The notes under the pieces were generated by a model. The model saw only the letters and a list, made by a program, of their open reading frames with translations. It ran no database searches and was not told where the DNA came from. 64,000 nucleotides of DNA from G942493375 sp942493375 (GTDB lineage Bacteria > Armatimonadota > UBA5829): the NCBI GenBank assembly GCA_942493375.1, contig OW818698.1:1550001-1614000 (forward strand), written 5' to 3'. Position numbers and translations under genes: made by a program. This document shows, one piece after another, positions 1 through 9,310 of this stretch. Within the stretch, counting starts at the first letter, position 1. Each line of letters opens with the position of its first letter.

Positions 1-141
1 GCTTATACTATCAGGTGTTAGAGTCACTCTTAAGACAATACATACAATAGACGTTGGCAGTTGCCATTCCTTGCACACTGAAAGCCAATATGGTATATTA
101 CCCGCTAATCACTGCGGTGCGTTCGTGGAGGTGGACTGGTT
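1..141. other. Leader region before the first gene
   Basis: No gene is visible here. The stretch ends with the ribosome-binding sequence GGAGGTGG (about 127-134) in front of the ATG at 142. A promoter for the + strand operon that follows may lie here or upstream of the window, but I see no convincing -35/-10 pair. Confidence 0.4.
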
Positions 142-1302
142 ATGACTGATATGATTGTTTATATTTCGGATAAGAGGGTTGGGATTATTCGACCTGATGG
201 GAGTGAAGAGTGTTATCCAGAGTTTAATGCTCCAAACCAGGTCTACTGGCAGATGGGGTTTATTTTTCCGGATGGGCTGCAGGCGGTGTTGTGGAGCCAG
301 GAACCTCCGCAGAATCCTAATGCTGCCTATGATGACCCGGATGGAGGGGCGTTTGCCAAGTCTCACCTCTGGCGCTATGACTTTGTAAGTAAGACGATGC
401 GGGAGCTGGAACTGCCTCCATTTATGGGGGTTCTCGGGCTGATGCCTGGAGGTGATCGGTTTCTGATCTGCGGGAATCTTGAGGGGATCACTTATGTTTA
501 CACTACAGATCTGGACGGAAAAAACCGCGAGGATATCTACTCCGGGTCTGGGTATGCGTATGGTTCAGCGCTGAGTCCTGACGGCAGCAAGCTGGCGGAT
601 CACTTGACCAACAATCCTCCGAGTCCTGGTTATGAGATCTGGGTGACTGACCTTAAGACCAAAGAGCGGCTGTTGATTGCCAGCAATGAAGAGTATCTCC
701 ATTTCGCTCCCAGGTGGTCACCAGATGGGGAATGGCTGCTTTACCAGCGGTGTAAATATCGGGAGTTCCCCGGGCATGAGCGGTCTGATTTGTGCCTGAG
801 CCGGGCGGATGGATCGGAGCATCGACTCTTGACTACCGGGTACTCTCACTATTTCTCAACTGCCTACGGAACACCCGAAAGGCACGGCGGAGGATCCAAT
901 GTGCCTGCATGGTCACCGGATGGCACACGAATCGCCTGCACGCTGCTGCTGCCGGGATCACAGAACGCCTGGCCATACCAGACCGACCAACCGGACACAG
1001 ACCACTTCAACCGGGGATATCATCCGGAACTTGTAAAGGGTGGGACGCAGATATGCTTGATAGACCCAAAGACAGGCGAGATTACTCCAATAGTCGATGA
1101 TGATCCACCGACATGGAACTTTAGACTGGCATGGTCATCGGATGGCTCCAAAATGGTGTTCGTGCGGGCTGAAACCGGGGAACAACCTGGAATATGGGTT
1201 ATGGATGCAGACGGGAGTAACCGGCAATTCTTGACCAATGGGATCAATGGGACTGGGGCAGATTACGGACGCTGGGTGAGTTTGGGAGTGGAATCGCTGT
1301 GA
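142..1302 (+). CDS. TolB-like PD40 beta-propeller protein, no signal peptide
   Basis: 386-residue protein built of TolB/PD40-type blades. The repeated motif WSPDG (with WSSDG near the end) is seen with flanking strands such as WSPDGEWLLYQRC and GSNVPAWSPDG. Such propellers usually bind proteins or sugars and have no chemistry of their own. The ATG at 142 follows GGAGGTGG at good spacing. The N-terminus starts directly with the first blade (MTDMIVYISDKRVG), so there is no signal peptide and the product should be cytoplasmic. The next gene is a close paralogue over its whole length (shared segments TPERH, DTDHFNR, PPTWNFRL) but carries a signal peptide. Only 26 bp separate the two genes, so they are probably co-transcribed. 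A role in sensing or presenting glycan fragments is inferred only from the neighbouring DUF4838 gene. Confidence 0.85.
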   Translation: MTDMIVYISDKRVGIIRPDGSEECYPEFNAPNQVYWQMGFIFPDGLQAVLWSQEPPQNPNAAYDDPDGGAFAKSHLWRYDFVSKTMRELELPPFMGVLGLMPGGDRFLICGNLEGITYVYTTDLDGKNREDIYSGSGYAYGSALSPDGSKLADHLTNNPPSPGYEIWVTDLKTKERLLIASNEEYLHFAPRWSPDGEWLLYQRCKYREFPGHERSDLCLSRADGSEHRLLTTGYSHYFSTAYGTPERHGGGSNVPAWSPDGTRIACTLLLPGSQNAWPYQTDQPDTDHFNRGYHPELVKGGTQICLIDPKTGEITPIVDDDPPTWNFRLAWSSDGSKMVFVRAETGEQPGIWVMDADGSNRQFLTNGINGTGADYGRWVSLGVESL

Positions 1303-1328
1303 TTGCCATCCCTGGAGGGAATTAGTTA

Positions 1329-2537
1329 ATGTGTAGTATGTCTCGAATAGCTATCTTTGCGGTGACGGTATGCGTTTCTATTGTATTTATGATAATCACA
1401 GCTGATGCGAAGAACAGCAAAAAGGAGAAACCGAAGTTGACTGATATGCTGGTGTATTTTGCTCAGGACGCGACACGGGTGGGTGTTATTCTTCCTGATG
1501 GCACGGGTGAGAGTTATCCTGAGTTTGGTCTTCCAAAGCAGTCTGCCTTACGGATGGGATATGTTTCTCCGGATGGACGGACAGTGGAGCTTATGAACCT
1601 GTCTGAAGGTAAATACTGGCTGTATGACGTTATAAACAAAACGATGACCGAATCCAAGCAGCGGATGGGTGAAGAACTGCCTGATGGAAAGCGATTCTTA
1701 TATACTCAAAACGTCGATAACCTTTTTACAATGTACACAGGCGATGCAGATGGAGCCAACCGCGAAACCATCTACTCCAGCGCAGGATATGCTTATGGTG
1801 TGTCACTCAGCCCTGATCGTCACAAAGTCGCTTTCCATATTACCGGAACTCCGGGTCGACCTGGATACGAAATTTATGTGGTTGATATAGAGAGTAAAAA
1901 GTGTCAATTGATCGTCAGCGATATCAAGTATATCCATTTTGCTCCTCTATGGTCTCCTGATGGCAAATGGCTGTTGTATCAACGATGTGCATATGCTACT
2001 GACCCAGGACACGACCGTTCTGACTTATGTATCAGTAAAGCTGACGGTTCAGAGCAGCGTGTGTTGACTACCGGACAGACGCACTGGTTTGCCGCAGCTA
2101 TCGGCACCCCTGAACGACACAGCAGCGGATCAAATGTGCCCACTTGGTCTCCAGATGGACGCAAGATTGCGTGCACACTGCTTTTACCTGATTCACAGAC
2201 AGCCTGGCCATATCAGGCAAACAGGCCGGACACGGATCACTTCAACAGGGACTACCATCCTGAGCTTGCACGTGGAGGCACTCAGATATGCCTTATAGAC
2301 GTAAAATCCGGTAAAATCAAAACAATTACAAAAGACGATCCACCTACATGGAACTTCCGGCTGGTATGGTCACCAGATGGTAAAAAACTCGCCTATATGC
2401 GTGCTGATGTCGGAAGACTACCGGAACTGTGGGTTATAAACGCGGATGGAAAAAATAAGAAGTTTCTCACTCAAGGATTAAATGCGACGGGTGCTGATCA
2501 TGTCCGCTGGGTAAGTCTGGCTGTTCCAACGTTGTAA
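1329..2537 (+). CDS. Secreted TolB-like PD40 beta-propeller protein
   Basis: 402-residue paralogue of the preceding protein with an added N-terminal signal peptide (hydrophobic core IAIFAVTVCVSIVFMIITA, likely cut after ADA). The mature part has the same PD40 blades, including WSPDGKWLLYQRC, WSPDGRKIACTLLLP and WSPDGKKLAYMRA. The start follows GGAGGGA at 1314-1320. A second Met three codons downstream (MSRIA) is possible but has no better ribosome site. The gene lies 13 bp before the DUF4838 gene, which points to one operon of cytoplasmic propeller, exported propeller and exported hydrolase-like protein. The exact ligand is unknown. Confidence 0.85.
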   Translation: MCSMSRIAIFAVTVCVSIVFMIITADAKNSKKEKPKLTDMLVYFAQDATRVGVILPDGTGESYPEFGLPKQSALRMGYVSPDGRTVELMNLSEGKYWLYDVINKTMTESKQRMGEELPDGKRFLYTQNVDNLFTMYTGDADGANRETIYSSAGYAYGVSLSPDRHKVAFHITGTPGRPGYEIYVVDIESKKCQLIVSDIKYIHFAPLWSPDGKWLLYQRCAYATDPGHDRSDLCISKADGSEQRVLTTGQTHWFAAAIGTPERHSSGSNVPTWSPDGRKIACTLLLPDSQTAWPYQANRPDTDHFNRDYHPELARGGTQICLIDVKSGKIKTITKDDPPTWNFRLVWSPDGKKLAYMRADVGRLPELWVINADGKNKKFLTQGLNATGADHVRWVSLAVPTL

Positions 2538-2550
2538 TGGGAGCGCTGTA

Positions 2551-5475
2551 ATGAAACTGATTTATAAGTTTTGGGTCTTCTTGCTGTTGGTTTCGTTATA
2601 TCCAGCTTTGGGGTTCTCTCAAACTGCACCTGCGGTTGTGTTGGCTAAGGAGCGGAAGAGTGAGTATAGGTTTATTGTCAGCCGGGTGCCTGCTTCGGAT
2701 GCTGAGCTCTCTGCTCTGTATGAGCTCCGGAGCTATTTGGGGCGGATTACTGAAGCTGGAGCGTATTTGAGTCCATGGTATAAGCCTGTACCGGAGGGTT
2801 TTGAACCTCAGGCTGACCGGTGCATATATATCGGTTGGACTGATTATGCCAAAGCCAATGGATTGGACGGTTCGAAGATGGAACCGGAAGAATGGGCTAT
2901 CAAGACAGTTGGCTCGAATCTGATCCTGACCGGTGGCCGTCCCCGCGGCACGCTGTATGCAGTCTATCATTTTCTGGAGGATCAGTGTGGGGTGCACTGG
3001 TTTGACCGGGATACTGAGGTGGTTCCTTATAAACCCGACCTGCTGATCCCTCCACTCGATCTGCGAGGAAAACCCAAGGCATGGTTTCGGGGTATATATA
3101 AAGCTGCAGACCAGCTGCCGGAATCCATTCTGGTAAATGAGCGGCAGTTTATAGTCCGCAACCGCTGCCCCCAGATGATGTTCAATCCTTACTGGGAGGA
3201 TGTAGCACTTTCTGACGGAATGACATCGCAGTTCAGGTGGTGGATGTGGCTGAACCGGCGAGATGGAGGGTTTGAGTTCAACCACGGTTATGGACATTCG
3301 TTCTATGACTATGTGCCTACTTCATCGTGGTATCCGAGCAATCCGGAGTATTATGGGCTTAGCAGGGAGAATCCGCCAAAAACTCCTCCGGACTCTCTCA
3401 ATGGAGCGTTGTGTTTGACCAATGCAGAGGTGCGCGAACGTGTTGTAACTCAACTGAAGGCCTGGATACGTGAGGACCGGGTCGCTGCAAACAGCTTTGG
3501 TTATCAACCACCGCGTTTCTATGACCTGAGCCATCTGGACGAAGGACACCCCTGCCCCTGTGCCAACTGCCGGGCGTTTGTCCAGAAATATGGTGAGGAG
3601 AGCGATCTGCTGATTGATTTCGTCAACTATGCGGCTGATTCCATTAAGGATGAGTACCCGGACATCCTGATCAAGACATTTGCCTACACTTGGGGTATTA
3701 CTCCTCCAAAGCAGATCAAGCCGCACGACAATGTCCTTGTCCAGTGGTGTGACTGGGGCGGTGCTCCAGACGGAAATCCGAACCCTGATCAGACTCTGCA
3801 TGACCCAGTCAACAAGTGGAGATTAAACAGCCTGCAGGCCTGGAGTTCGATAACTAAGCATTTTGGTATATGGGACTATGGCTTCAGTCCATTCCACGAT
3901 GATGGAGTATCTATTCCAGTTACAACAACCAATTACACTATCTCTGATTTCAAGTTTTTTGGTGAACTCAAGGCAGAGATGCTGTTTCTGGAGAATGAAG
4001 AACGGGCGGTACGGGTTCCGTGGCTCTATGAAAACTTCTATTTTATGCGGCTGTGGCTGGCTTACAAACTAATGGAGGACCCATCTCAGGACTCTGAACA
4101 CCTGATGAATACGTTCTTTACCGGTTATTATGGTCCAGCGGCAGGAAAGATGCGCGAATTCCATGATTATCTAAATAAATGTCAGGCTCTTCCACGTGAA
4201 CCGAGGCAGTTAGCTGACAGAAGCGCTACTCTGAGCTATTTGACTCCTGAATTCTATATTACAATACAGAAGATCTTCGATGATGCAGAGAGTATAAGTT
4301 CACTTGGCGCCATGGAACGCCAGCACATTCAGCAGGAGAGGATGCGGGTTGACCGGTCTATGCTGGAGCTGTGGGGTGATCTGGAACGGCAGCTGCCGGA
4401 TGGGGAATCTCTACCATATGACCACACGGCCGTAATCAACAGACTGGAATCTGAAGGCAGAGCTGTGATTGCAGGACGGCCCTGGGCAGATAAACAAACT
4501 ATGACTAAATCACTCGATGATATGCTTGCGTACCAGCGAAATCCTAATCTGCCTGTTTTTGTTTCTTCGTTGAACAGGCGTGAGTATTGTGATATTGCAT
4601 GGAAAGCTGAGTTTGCTGGAGAAAGCGCCTGGGCGAGTCAGCCTGTTGAGTTCTATGTGGGTGATGCCAAATTCATCCTCTCTCCGTCGGATTTTCCAAA
4701 GGACGGGAAGTATCATTTATACAAAGTTGGTCGAACACGGCTGCAGAACCGGAGTCAGTTCCTGCATATCAAAGCAGGTGGTGGAAAGACGCTGGGTGGA
4801 TTCGACCTGCATACCCGTATCAATGATAAGGACAGCGTAGCTGAGTGGGAAATATATGTATCAGCGAAGCTGGCTGGACCATCGTTCGCACCTGATTCCG
4901 GAGACAAGGATACAATATCCACAGAGCGCATCCTGTTGGTCAGGGCAGTACCGGGTGCTAATCGCCCTGCAGAGGAGAAAGCTGCCATGGACGAACTCGG
5001 TAAGCAGCGTGAGCTTCTGCCTGTTGCACAAGCTGCTGAGAAGGCACTGGACCTGCCAATTAAGTGGCAGTTCCGCGAAGACCCTAAGAATGAAGGTGAA
5101 GCTGCCAAATGGTTCAACAAGCAAACCGGACCTGGATGGTCAGATATACAGGTGGATAAATCCTGGACGGAGCAGGGACACGACTACCATGGAATTGGTT
5201 GGTACAGCATATCATTCAAAGCTCCAAAACTACCTGCAAATAGCCGGACGTTGCTGTTATTCGGAGCTGTAGATGGACAGTGCTGGATATGGTTGGATGG
5301 TAAACTGGTCGGGACGCAGCTTGTCACTCCGGAGATCATGTGGAACCAACCATTTGCCATTGACCTGGGAAACGCTGTTAAATCCGGCAAGTCTCATCAC
5401 CTGGTAGTAAAAGTCAGCAAAGACTACAATGCTGCAGGTGTCTGGAGACCGGTGGAGCTTAGGGTTGTTAAGTAA
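2551..5475 (+). CDS. Secreted DUF4838 (alpha-glucuronidase-like) protein with C-terminal sugar-binding domain
   Basis: 974 residues. A signal peptide covers about residues 1-24 (MKLIYKFWVFLLLVSLYPAL, cut near GFSQ). Residues about 95-160 resemble the N-terminal domain of GH67 alpha-glucuronidases (LILTGGRPRGTLYAVYHFLE, then GVHWFD). The central part (about 220-570) is DUF4838, with the Cys-rich segment HPCPCANCRAFVQKYG. The last 100 residues (WYSISFKAPKLPANS, GQCWIWLDGKLVGTQ) look like the jelly-roll sugar-binding domain found at the front of GH2 enzymes. DUF4838 proteins are expected to act on uronate- or hexosamine-containing glycans, but few have been tested, so the substrate is open. The gene is the third of an apparent operon. 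A shorter homologue lies at 60731. Confidence 0.87.
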   Translation: MKLIYKFWVFLLLVSLYPALGFSQTAPAVVLAKERKSEYRFIVSRVPASDAELSALYELRSYLGRITEAGAYLSPWYKPVPEGFEPQADRCIYIGWTDYAKANGLDGSKMEPEEWAIKTVGSNLILTGGRPRGTLYAVYHFLEDQCGVHWFDRDTEVVPYKPDLLIPPLDLRGKPKAWFRGIYKAADQLPESILVNERQFIVRNRCPQMMFNPYWEDVALSDGMTSQFRWWMWLNRRDGGFEFNHGYGHSFYDYVPTSSWYPSNPEYYGLSRENPPKTPPDSLNGALCLTNAEVRERVVTQLKAWIREDRVAANSFGYQPPRFYDLSHLDEGHPCPCANCRAFVQKYGEESDLLIDFVNYAADSIKDEYPDILIKTFAYTWGITPPKQIKPHDNVLVQWCDWGGAPDGNPNPDQTLHDPVNKWRLNSLQAWSSITKHFGIWDYGFSPFHDDGVSIPVTTTNYTISDFKFFGELKAEMLFLENEERAVRVPWLYENFYFMRLWLAYKLMEDPSQDSEHLMNTFFTGYYGPAAGKMREFHDYLNKCQALPREPRQLADRSATLSYLTPEFYITIQKIFDDAESISSLGAMERQHIQQERMRVDRSMLELWGDLERQLPDGESLPYDHTAVINRLESEGRAVIAGRPWADKQTMTKSLDDMLAYQRNPNLPVFVSSLNRREYCDIAWKAEFAGESAWASQPVEFYVGDAKFILSPSDFPKDGKYHLYKVGRTRLQNRSQFLHIKAGGGKTLGGFDLHTRINDKDSVAEWEIYVSAKLAGPSFAPDSGDKDTISTERILLVRAVPGANRPAEEKAAMDELGKQRELLPVAQAAEKALDLPIKWQFREDPKNEGEAAKWFNKQTGPGWSDIQVDKSWTEQGHDYHGIGWYSISFKAPKLPANSRTLLLFGAVDGQCWIWLDGKLVGTQLVTPEIMWNQPFAIDLGNAVKSGKSHHLVVKVSKDYNAAGVWRPVELRVVK

Positions 5476-5482
5476 TATTTTA

Positions 5483-5682
5483 TGAACCGCTAAACACGCG
5501 AAAGCACGCGAAAACAGGATAATCAGGCAGGAGTTAAGTTGTATGGGAATTTAAACTCCATTCATGCTTCGATACGCGCTTTGCGCTACTCAGTACGAAC
5601 GGACTTTAAGTCATTTCACAGTGGACTGAACTCTTTTATGTTCAGTGGTGCCCTTTCGCGTGTTTTGCGTGTTTGGCGGTTC
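5483..5682. repeat. Two nested palindromic repeats in a 314-bp intergenic stretch
   Basis: The outer arms are 5483-5514 (beginning TGAACCGCTAAACACGCG) and 5652-5682 (ending GTGTTTGGCGGTTCA), which are reverse complements with few mismatches. Inside them sits a second, unrelated palindrome at about 5531-5633 with core GATACGCGCTTTGCGCTACT (5571-5590). The same core occurs at 31076-31095. The intergenic space 5476-5789 holds nothing else that I recognise. The structure could also end transcription of the preceding operon. Confidence 0.75.
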
Positions 5683-5789
5683 AACACACTGCTATCTGCA
5701 TCGTGTTATGTTGGGAATCGGTATGGATTGGGTATACTCAACCAAAGAAGCGAACCAGGCTGAGACATTCTGGATTGCACAGGTGTAGT

Positions 5790-6818
5790 ATGAGACATAT
5801 CCATCCTATCTTCAAAAATTCTAAGTCCGGATTCATTGCGTTTTGTATATTCATCGTAATTTTTGTGTTTATGGTGGATTATATGACTGGTGGCGAGATA
5901 GACATTTTTGTACTTTATCTTGTCCCTATCATTCTAGCGAGCTGGTATGTCGGTCTTCGAACTGGTATCCTCATGTCACTACTTTGTGCATTCTCCGGAT
6001 TCGCGGCAGATTATTACGCTTCATATAGCTACTCTCATTCCGGTATTCTTTACTGGAATATCGGAATGAGATTGGTATATATGCTGATAATCGCATATGC
6101 TTTCTCTGCATTAAAAAACGCTCTGCTGATTCAAGAGCAGATCCACCAATTTATTGTGCACGATCTTCGTACACCCCTTACGAACCTATTAGCCAGATTA
6201 CAGACTTTGGAAACCTCAGGACAAGGTGAGTTATGCATTAATTCTAGAGAGATAGCGGGTACGGGGATCGTCTCCAGTAACCGGATGCTTGCGCTTGTGG
6301 ACTCGCTTCTTGAGTTATCAGATCTGGAAAACGATCAAATGCTGATTCAACAGGATAGTGTCCAGGCAGCTGAACTGGTTGGGGAAGCCATAGAGCAAGT
6401 TAAGAACTGGGCATCTCAGGATAATATAACGCTCAACACAGTAATCACGCCTCCAGACACTAAACTTATAGCTGACCGTAGACTGACTGTTCATGTGCTT
6501 ACAACCTTGATAAGTAACGCCATAGAATTCAGTCCGTCCGGTTCAATAATTACTGTATCTGTAAGACCAGATGATCAGAAGTCACTCCAGTTTAGTGTTA
6601 AAGACCAGGGGCGAGGCATTCCCGAGATATGGGCAAAAAGCATTTTCGACAAAAATGCTCAAGTTGAAGCGCGCAACCAGGGGGCTCCTGTTGGGACGGG
6701 TCTAGGCCTCACATTCTGCCGCCTGGCAGTAGAGGCCCAGGGGGGAGAAATTTGGCTCGAAAGCGAAGTCGGTAAGGGAACGACATTTATCTTTGACCTG
6801 CCAGCTGATGGGAAATAG
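5790..6818 (+). CDS. Membrane histidine kinase
   Basis: 342 residues from the ATG at 5790, chosen because AGGTG lies 5 bp upstream. The open frame extends further upstream but that part is low-complexity read-through. Four or five membrane segments fill residues about 14-108 (FIAFCIFIVIFVFMV, FVLYLVPIILASWYVGL, LVYMLIIAYAFSAL). The dimerisation box FIVHDLRTPL places the phospho-acceptor at His124. The ATPase domain shows the N box (LISNAIEFSP), G1 (DQGRGIP) and G2 (GTGLGLTF). The membrane half resembles the short integral sensor modules of DUF4118/MASE type, so a membrane-associated signal is likely. No response regulator is adjacent, so this is an orphan kinase. It runs towards the GH42-like gene and is separated from it by a palindrome. 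Confidence 0.9.
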   Translation: MRHIHPIFKNSKSGFIAFCIFIVIFVFMVDYMTGGEIDIFVLYLVPIILASWYVGLRTGILMSLLCAFSGFAADYYASYSYSHSGILYWNIGMRLVYMLIIAYAFSALKNALLIQEQIHQFIVHDLRTPLTNLLARLQTLETSGQGELCINSREIAGTGIVSSNRMLALVDSLLELSDLENDQMLIQQDSVQAAELVGEAIEQVKNWASQDNITLNTVITPPDTKLIADRRLTVHVLTTLISNAIEFSPSGSIITVSVRPDDQKSLQFSVKDQGRGIPEIWAKSIFDKNAQVEARNQGAPVGTGLGLTFCRLAVEAQGGEIWLESEVGKGTTFIFDLPADGK

Positions 6819-6821
6819 TAA

Positions 6822-6904
6822 TGAACCGCTAAACACGCAAAACACGCGAAAAAGAGATGTACCAGATGCATTCCCTTCAAGTGTTTTTACGCATTTAGCG
6901 GTTC
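6822..6904. repeat. Inverted repeat between convergent genes
   Basis: Left arm 6822-6855 (TGAACCGCTAAACACGC at its start) and right arm about 6881-6904 (ending TTTAGCGGTTC) belong to the same family as the outer arms at 5483 and 5652. It fills the whole gap between the kinase stop and the end of the GH42-like gene and may serve as a bidirectional terminator. Confidence 0.7.
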
Positions 6905-6907
6905 TAG

Positions 6908-9109
6908 TTAACTGAATATCAGGACCCTTATATCCAGCGGTTTTACCCATATTCCAAGTTTTGTCTCGTTTTGTTCTATTGGTTCGTCCAGCATATCTTC
7001 TACATTCTGCCAGTTGCCTTTATCTATTTGCTCGAAGACTTCATGGTTGGTTGGGTTGGTCAGAATCAGGGCTTCCTTACTTCCGATTGAGCGTTTTCTT
7101 ACCAGCAGTCTACCTGTTTTGTTTGGTTCTTCGCCGCATAATTGCAGCAGTGCTAGAACGAATGCCGGAGTGTTATCGTTTTTGTATGCTGTTCCATTGT
7201 GGCCTATTATGGTGCCAAAGAGGAATGCCTGACCTTTACCGTGATTTCGATGAACGCCTGCTACTGATTCGTTGTAATAGAGACAAGGGTCGCTGTCTGT
7301 GCAGTCGTAGGTTTCGAGCCAGACATTTGCAGGTGTTACCTGATCACTTAAGACTCCGGTCCCATTGAGTATGGTTGGTTCTGCGTATTCACCATATGCG
7401 TGAGGATCACCAGTCCAGCGTTTACCATTGTTGGGTTCTTTTATCGATGTCAATGCTTTGTGCTTTACTCCAAACAGAGTCTCCAGGGCCGGTGATATTT
7501 GTCCTCTCGGACAGAAACCGTGATTGTCTACGCGACCGGGGCAGGATTCTGAGATTAGATTTCCACCGGACTCAACATATCGCGTGAGACTTGCTGCAGT
7601 TTCTTCAGACATGCATACAGGCACAGGTGCAATGAGCGTTTTGATCGAATCCAAAGACAATTGATTGAGTTCATTGGTATTAACGAAACGGACAGGGATA
7701 CCCAGATCCCACAGTAATCGATGCCATCCTCTGGTGCTGTATTGCAGGTTTCCTCCACCCTGTGAAGCGAGGGAAGACATGTTAAAGCAGTCTTCGTTGA
7801 CCAGTATCCCGACCTCCGGACTGGCGAATGACGGCTTAGCAAACAGGTCTGCATGCTTATTGAGCGTAAGTCCGATCCTGGATGCTTCTTCAAACCGTTC
7901 GCTGGTATCCCCTACTCCATCTAAGAGTCCGAAGCCGTTGCATTCTGCTGCCATGATTTCAAGCCTGGTGACCCAGAAACTGATGGCAGTAGCTCCTGAA
8001 CCGACTGCTGTCAGCATCCAGCGCCGGATGTCCTCACTCTTGATCGCAACACCTTTCTGGAACGGACCGATACCGACCGGACCTCCCTGGAACTCAGCAC
8101 CCCAGAGTGGAGCGCCATCAACATTGCATGACCTGAGCTGGTCGAAACGCATCGCTACTCCGTCCCACATTTCACAGACAATTGCTTCCTGTTTGTCTGC
8201 CAGGCCGGCAGTCTGAGGCCGTAAATCATCCCATGCATTTCCAATCACCCACTGAGGATAGAATGAAGACCCCATGAAGTCCTGTGAACGCGCTTGAATC
8301 CAGTCTTGACCGGATGCAAATATGGGAGATCCTTTGTGAGCAAATACAAGGCGCTTGAGTGGATCCGCAGCTTTGATGGCGTCATAACGGGTTTTGAGGA
8401 CCATTGGAATCTGGACACTGTCCATAAAATGCCGCCAGGCCATATCGCACGCACAAGGCATCATCGCTGCCCTGTTGGGTGATACATCCAGCCAGTCTGC
8501 ATATCTGGTATTCCAGGCTTTGTTAAGATTATCCAGATCACCAAAACACTCCTGCAGCCAGGTTCTGTAATGATTCAGAGTGTGTTCGCAGAAGCACACC
8601 TGATTGCCGGTTAGTTCTCCCCAGTAACCAATCTCCTGCCAGGTGTTCCAGACAACAATATTCTCGAACCTGCCGAGGGTTTCTACCAATTTTGTTATGA
8701 ACCTGACCATATCGGCTCTGGCTCCTGGATGATCAAAACATGGGCCTGGTTTGCCATCGGCTGGGAGGGTTGTCTGAGCGATATATGGTATTCTGATCCC
8801 ATTCTGGCTGACCATGGCACAGTCCGGATGTTTCCTCCAGAGCCATGCAGGGGCTTGTTCACAGGTAAGGCCGAGATAAACACCCAGGTCCAGATCAGCT
8901 GCATAGGAGATCAGCTCCTCATAACGAGAGAAATCATACTTGCCTTCAGCGGGTTCATCTATCCCCCAGTGCTCCTGGAGTTTGATCAGGTTGAAGCCGT
9001 GAGATTTCAAGACCTCCATATCGTGTTTGAGCTCAGACATGGGAGGCATTGGTTCACGGCATAGATGGGAACCTATCGGAAAAACTTTTGAAAATTGCTC
9101 TTTGTTCAT
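6908..9109 (-). CDS. GH42-like glycosidase, no signal peptide
   Basis: 733 residues. The start follows GGAGG with a 5-bp spacer. The N-terminal TIM barrel shows family-42 landmarks (FNLIKLQEHWGIDEPAEGKY, then APAWLWRKHPD). The acid/base position is WNTWQEIGYWG with Glu159, which departs from the usual N-E pair of GH42. A candidate nucleophile is the Glu of WGAEFQGGP. A Rossmann-like middle domain (TLIAPVPVCMSEETAASL, RYVESGGNLISES) matches the GH42 trimerisation domain, and a small C-terminal beta domain follows. No signal peptide is present, so it should act on imported oligosaccharides. It is the last gene of a minus-strand cluster with two propellers and a DUF4091 hydrolase. The substrate need not be a beta-galactoside. 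Confidence 0.82.
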   Translation of the reverse strand: MNKEQFSKVFPIGSHLCREPMPPMSELKHDMEVLKSHGFNLIKLQEHWGIDEPAEGKYDFSRYEELISYAADLDLGVYLGLTCEQAPAWLWRKHPDCAMVSQNGIRIPYIAQTTLPADGKPGPCFDHPGARADMVRFITKLVETLGRFENIVVWNTWQEIGYWGELTGNQVCFCEHTLNHYRTWLQECFGDLDNLNKAWNTRYADWLDVSPNRAAMMPCACDMAWRHFMDSVQIPMVLKTRYDAIKAADPLKRLVFAHKGSPIFASGQDWIQARSQDFMGSSFYPQWVIGNAWDDLRPQTAGLADKQEAIVCEMWDGVAMRFDQLRSCNVDGAPLWGAEFQGGPVGIGPFQKGVAIKSEDIRRWMLTAVGSGATAISFWVTRLEIMAAECNGFGLLDGVGDTSERFEEASRIGLTLNKHADLFAKPSFASPEVGILVNEDCFNMSSLASQGGGNLQYSTRGWHRLLWDLGIPVRFVNTNELNQLSLDSIKTLIAPVPVCMSEETAASLTRYVESGGNLISESCPGRVDNHGFCPRGQISPALETLFGVKHKALTSIKEPNNGKRWTGDPHAYGEYAEPTILNGTGVLSDQVTPANVWLETYDCTDSDPCLYYNESVAGVHRNHGKGQAFLFGTIIGHNGTAYKNDNTPAFVLALLQLCGEEPNKTGRLLVRKRSIGSKEALILTNPTNHEVFEQIDKGNWQNVEDMLDEPIEQNETKLGIWVKPLDIRVLIFS

Positions 9110-9148
9110 TGTTAGCCTCCGGAATGAATGTCATTCTGAATGCACTAT

Positions 9149-9231
9149 GTCATCCTGAATGCAATGAAGGATCTGCTTTTCCAGACATAAGAGGAACACT
9201 CAAAAGCAGATCCTTCGTTCCTCAGGATGAC
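9149..9231. repeat. Palindromic intergenic repeat (GGATCTGCTTTT family)
   Basis: The left arm 9149-9180 (GTCATCCTGAATGC, then GAAGGATCTGCTTTT) pairs with the right arm 9202-9231 (AAAAGCAGATCCTTCGTTCC, then TCAGGATGAC). A near-perfect member of the same family lies at 31799-31866. It sits between propeller B and the GH42-like gene. Confidence 0.8.
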
Positions 9232-9295
9232 AATGTGCGTTGCTCAGGATGACATTGTGCGTTGCTCAGGATGACATTATACGTTAGCCAGGATT
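9222..9295. repeat. 22-bp tandem repeat, three units and a fragment
   Basis: Units begin at 9222, 9244 and 9266 (consensus TCAGGATGACATTGTGCGTT plus GC), and a decayed fourth starts at 9288 (CCAGGATTAC). The unit appears to have grown out of the right arm of the adjoining palindrome. Confidence 0.75.
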
Positions 9296-9310
9296 ACAAA
9301 TACAACGTAA

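Noticed and set aside
2596..3297. Long antisense open frame (233 codons) within the DUF4838 gene
   Set aside because: Shadow of a well-supported gene; no ribosome site and no recognisable domain.
9222..9295. Possible CRISPR array
   Set aside because: The 22-bp units abut directly with no variable spacers, and no cas genes are present.
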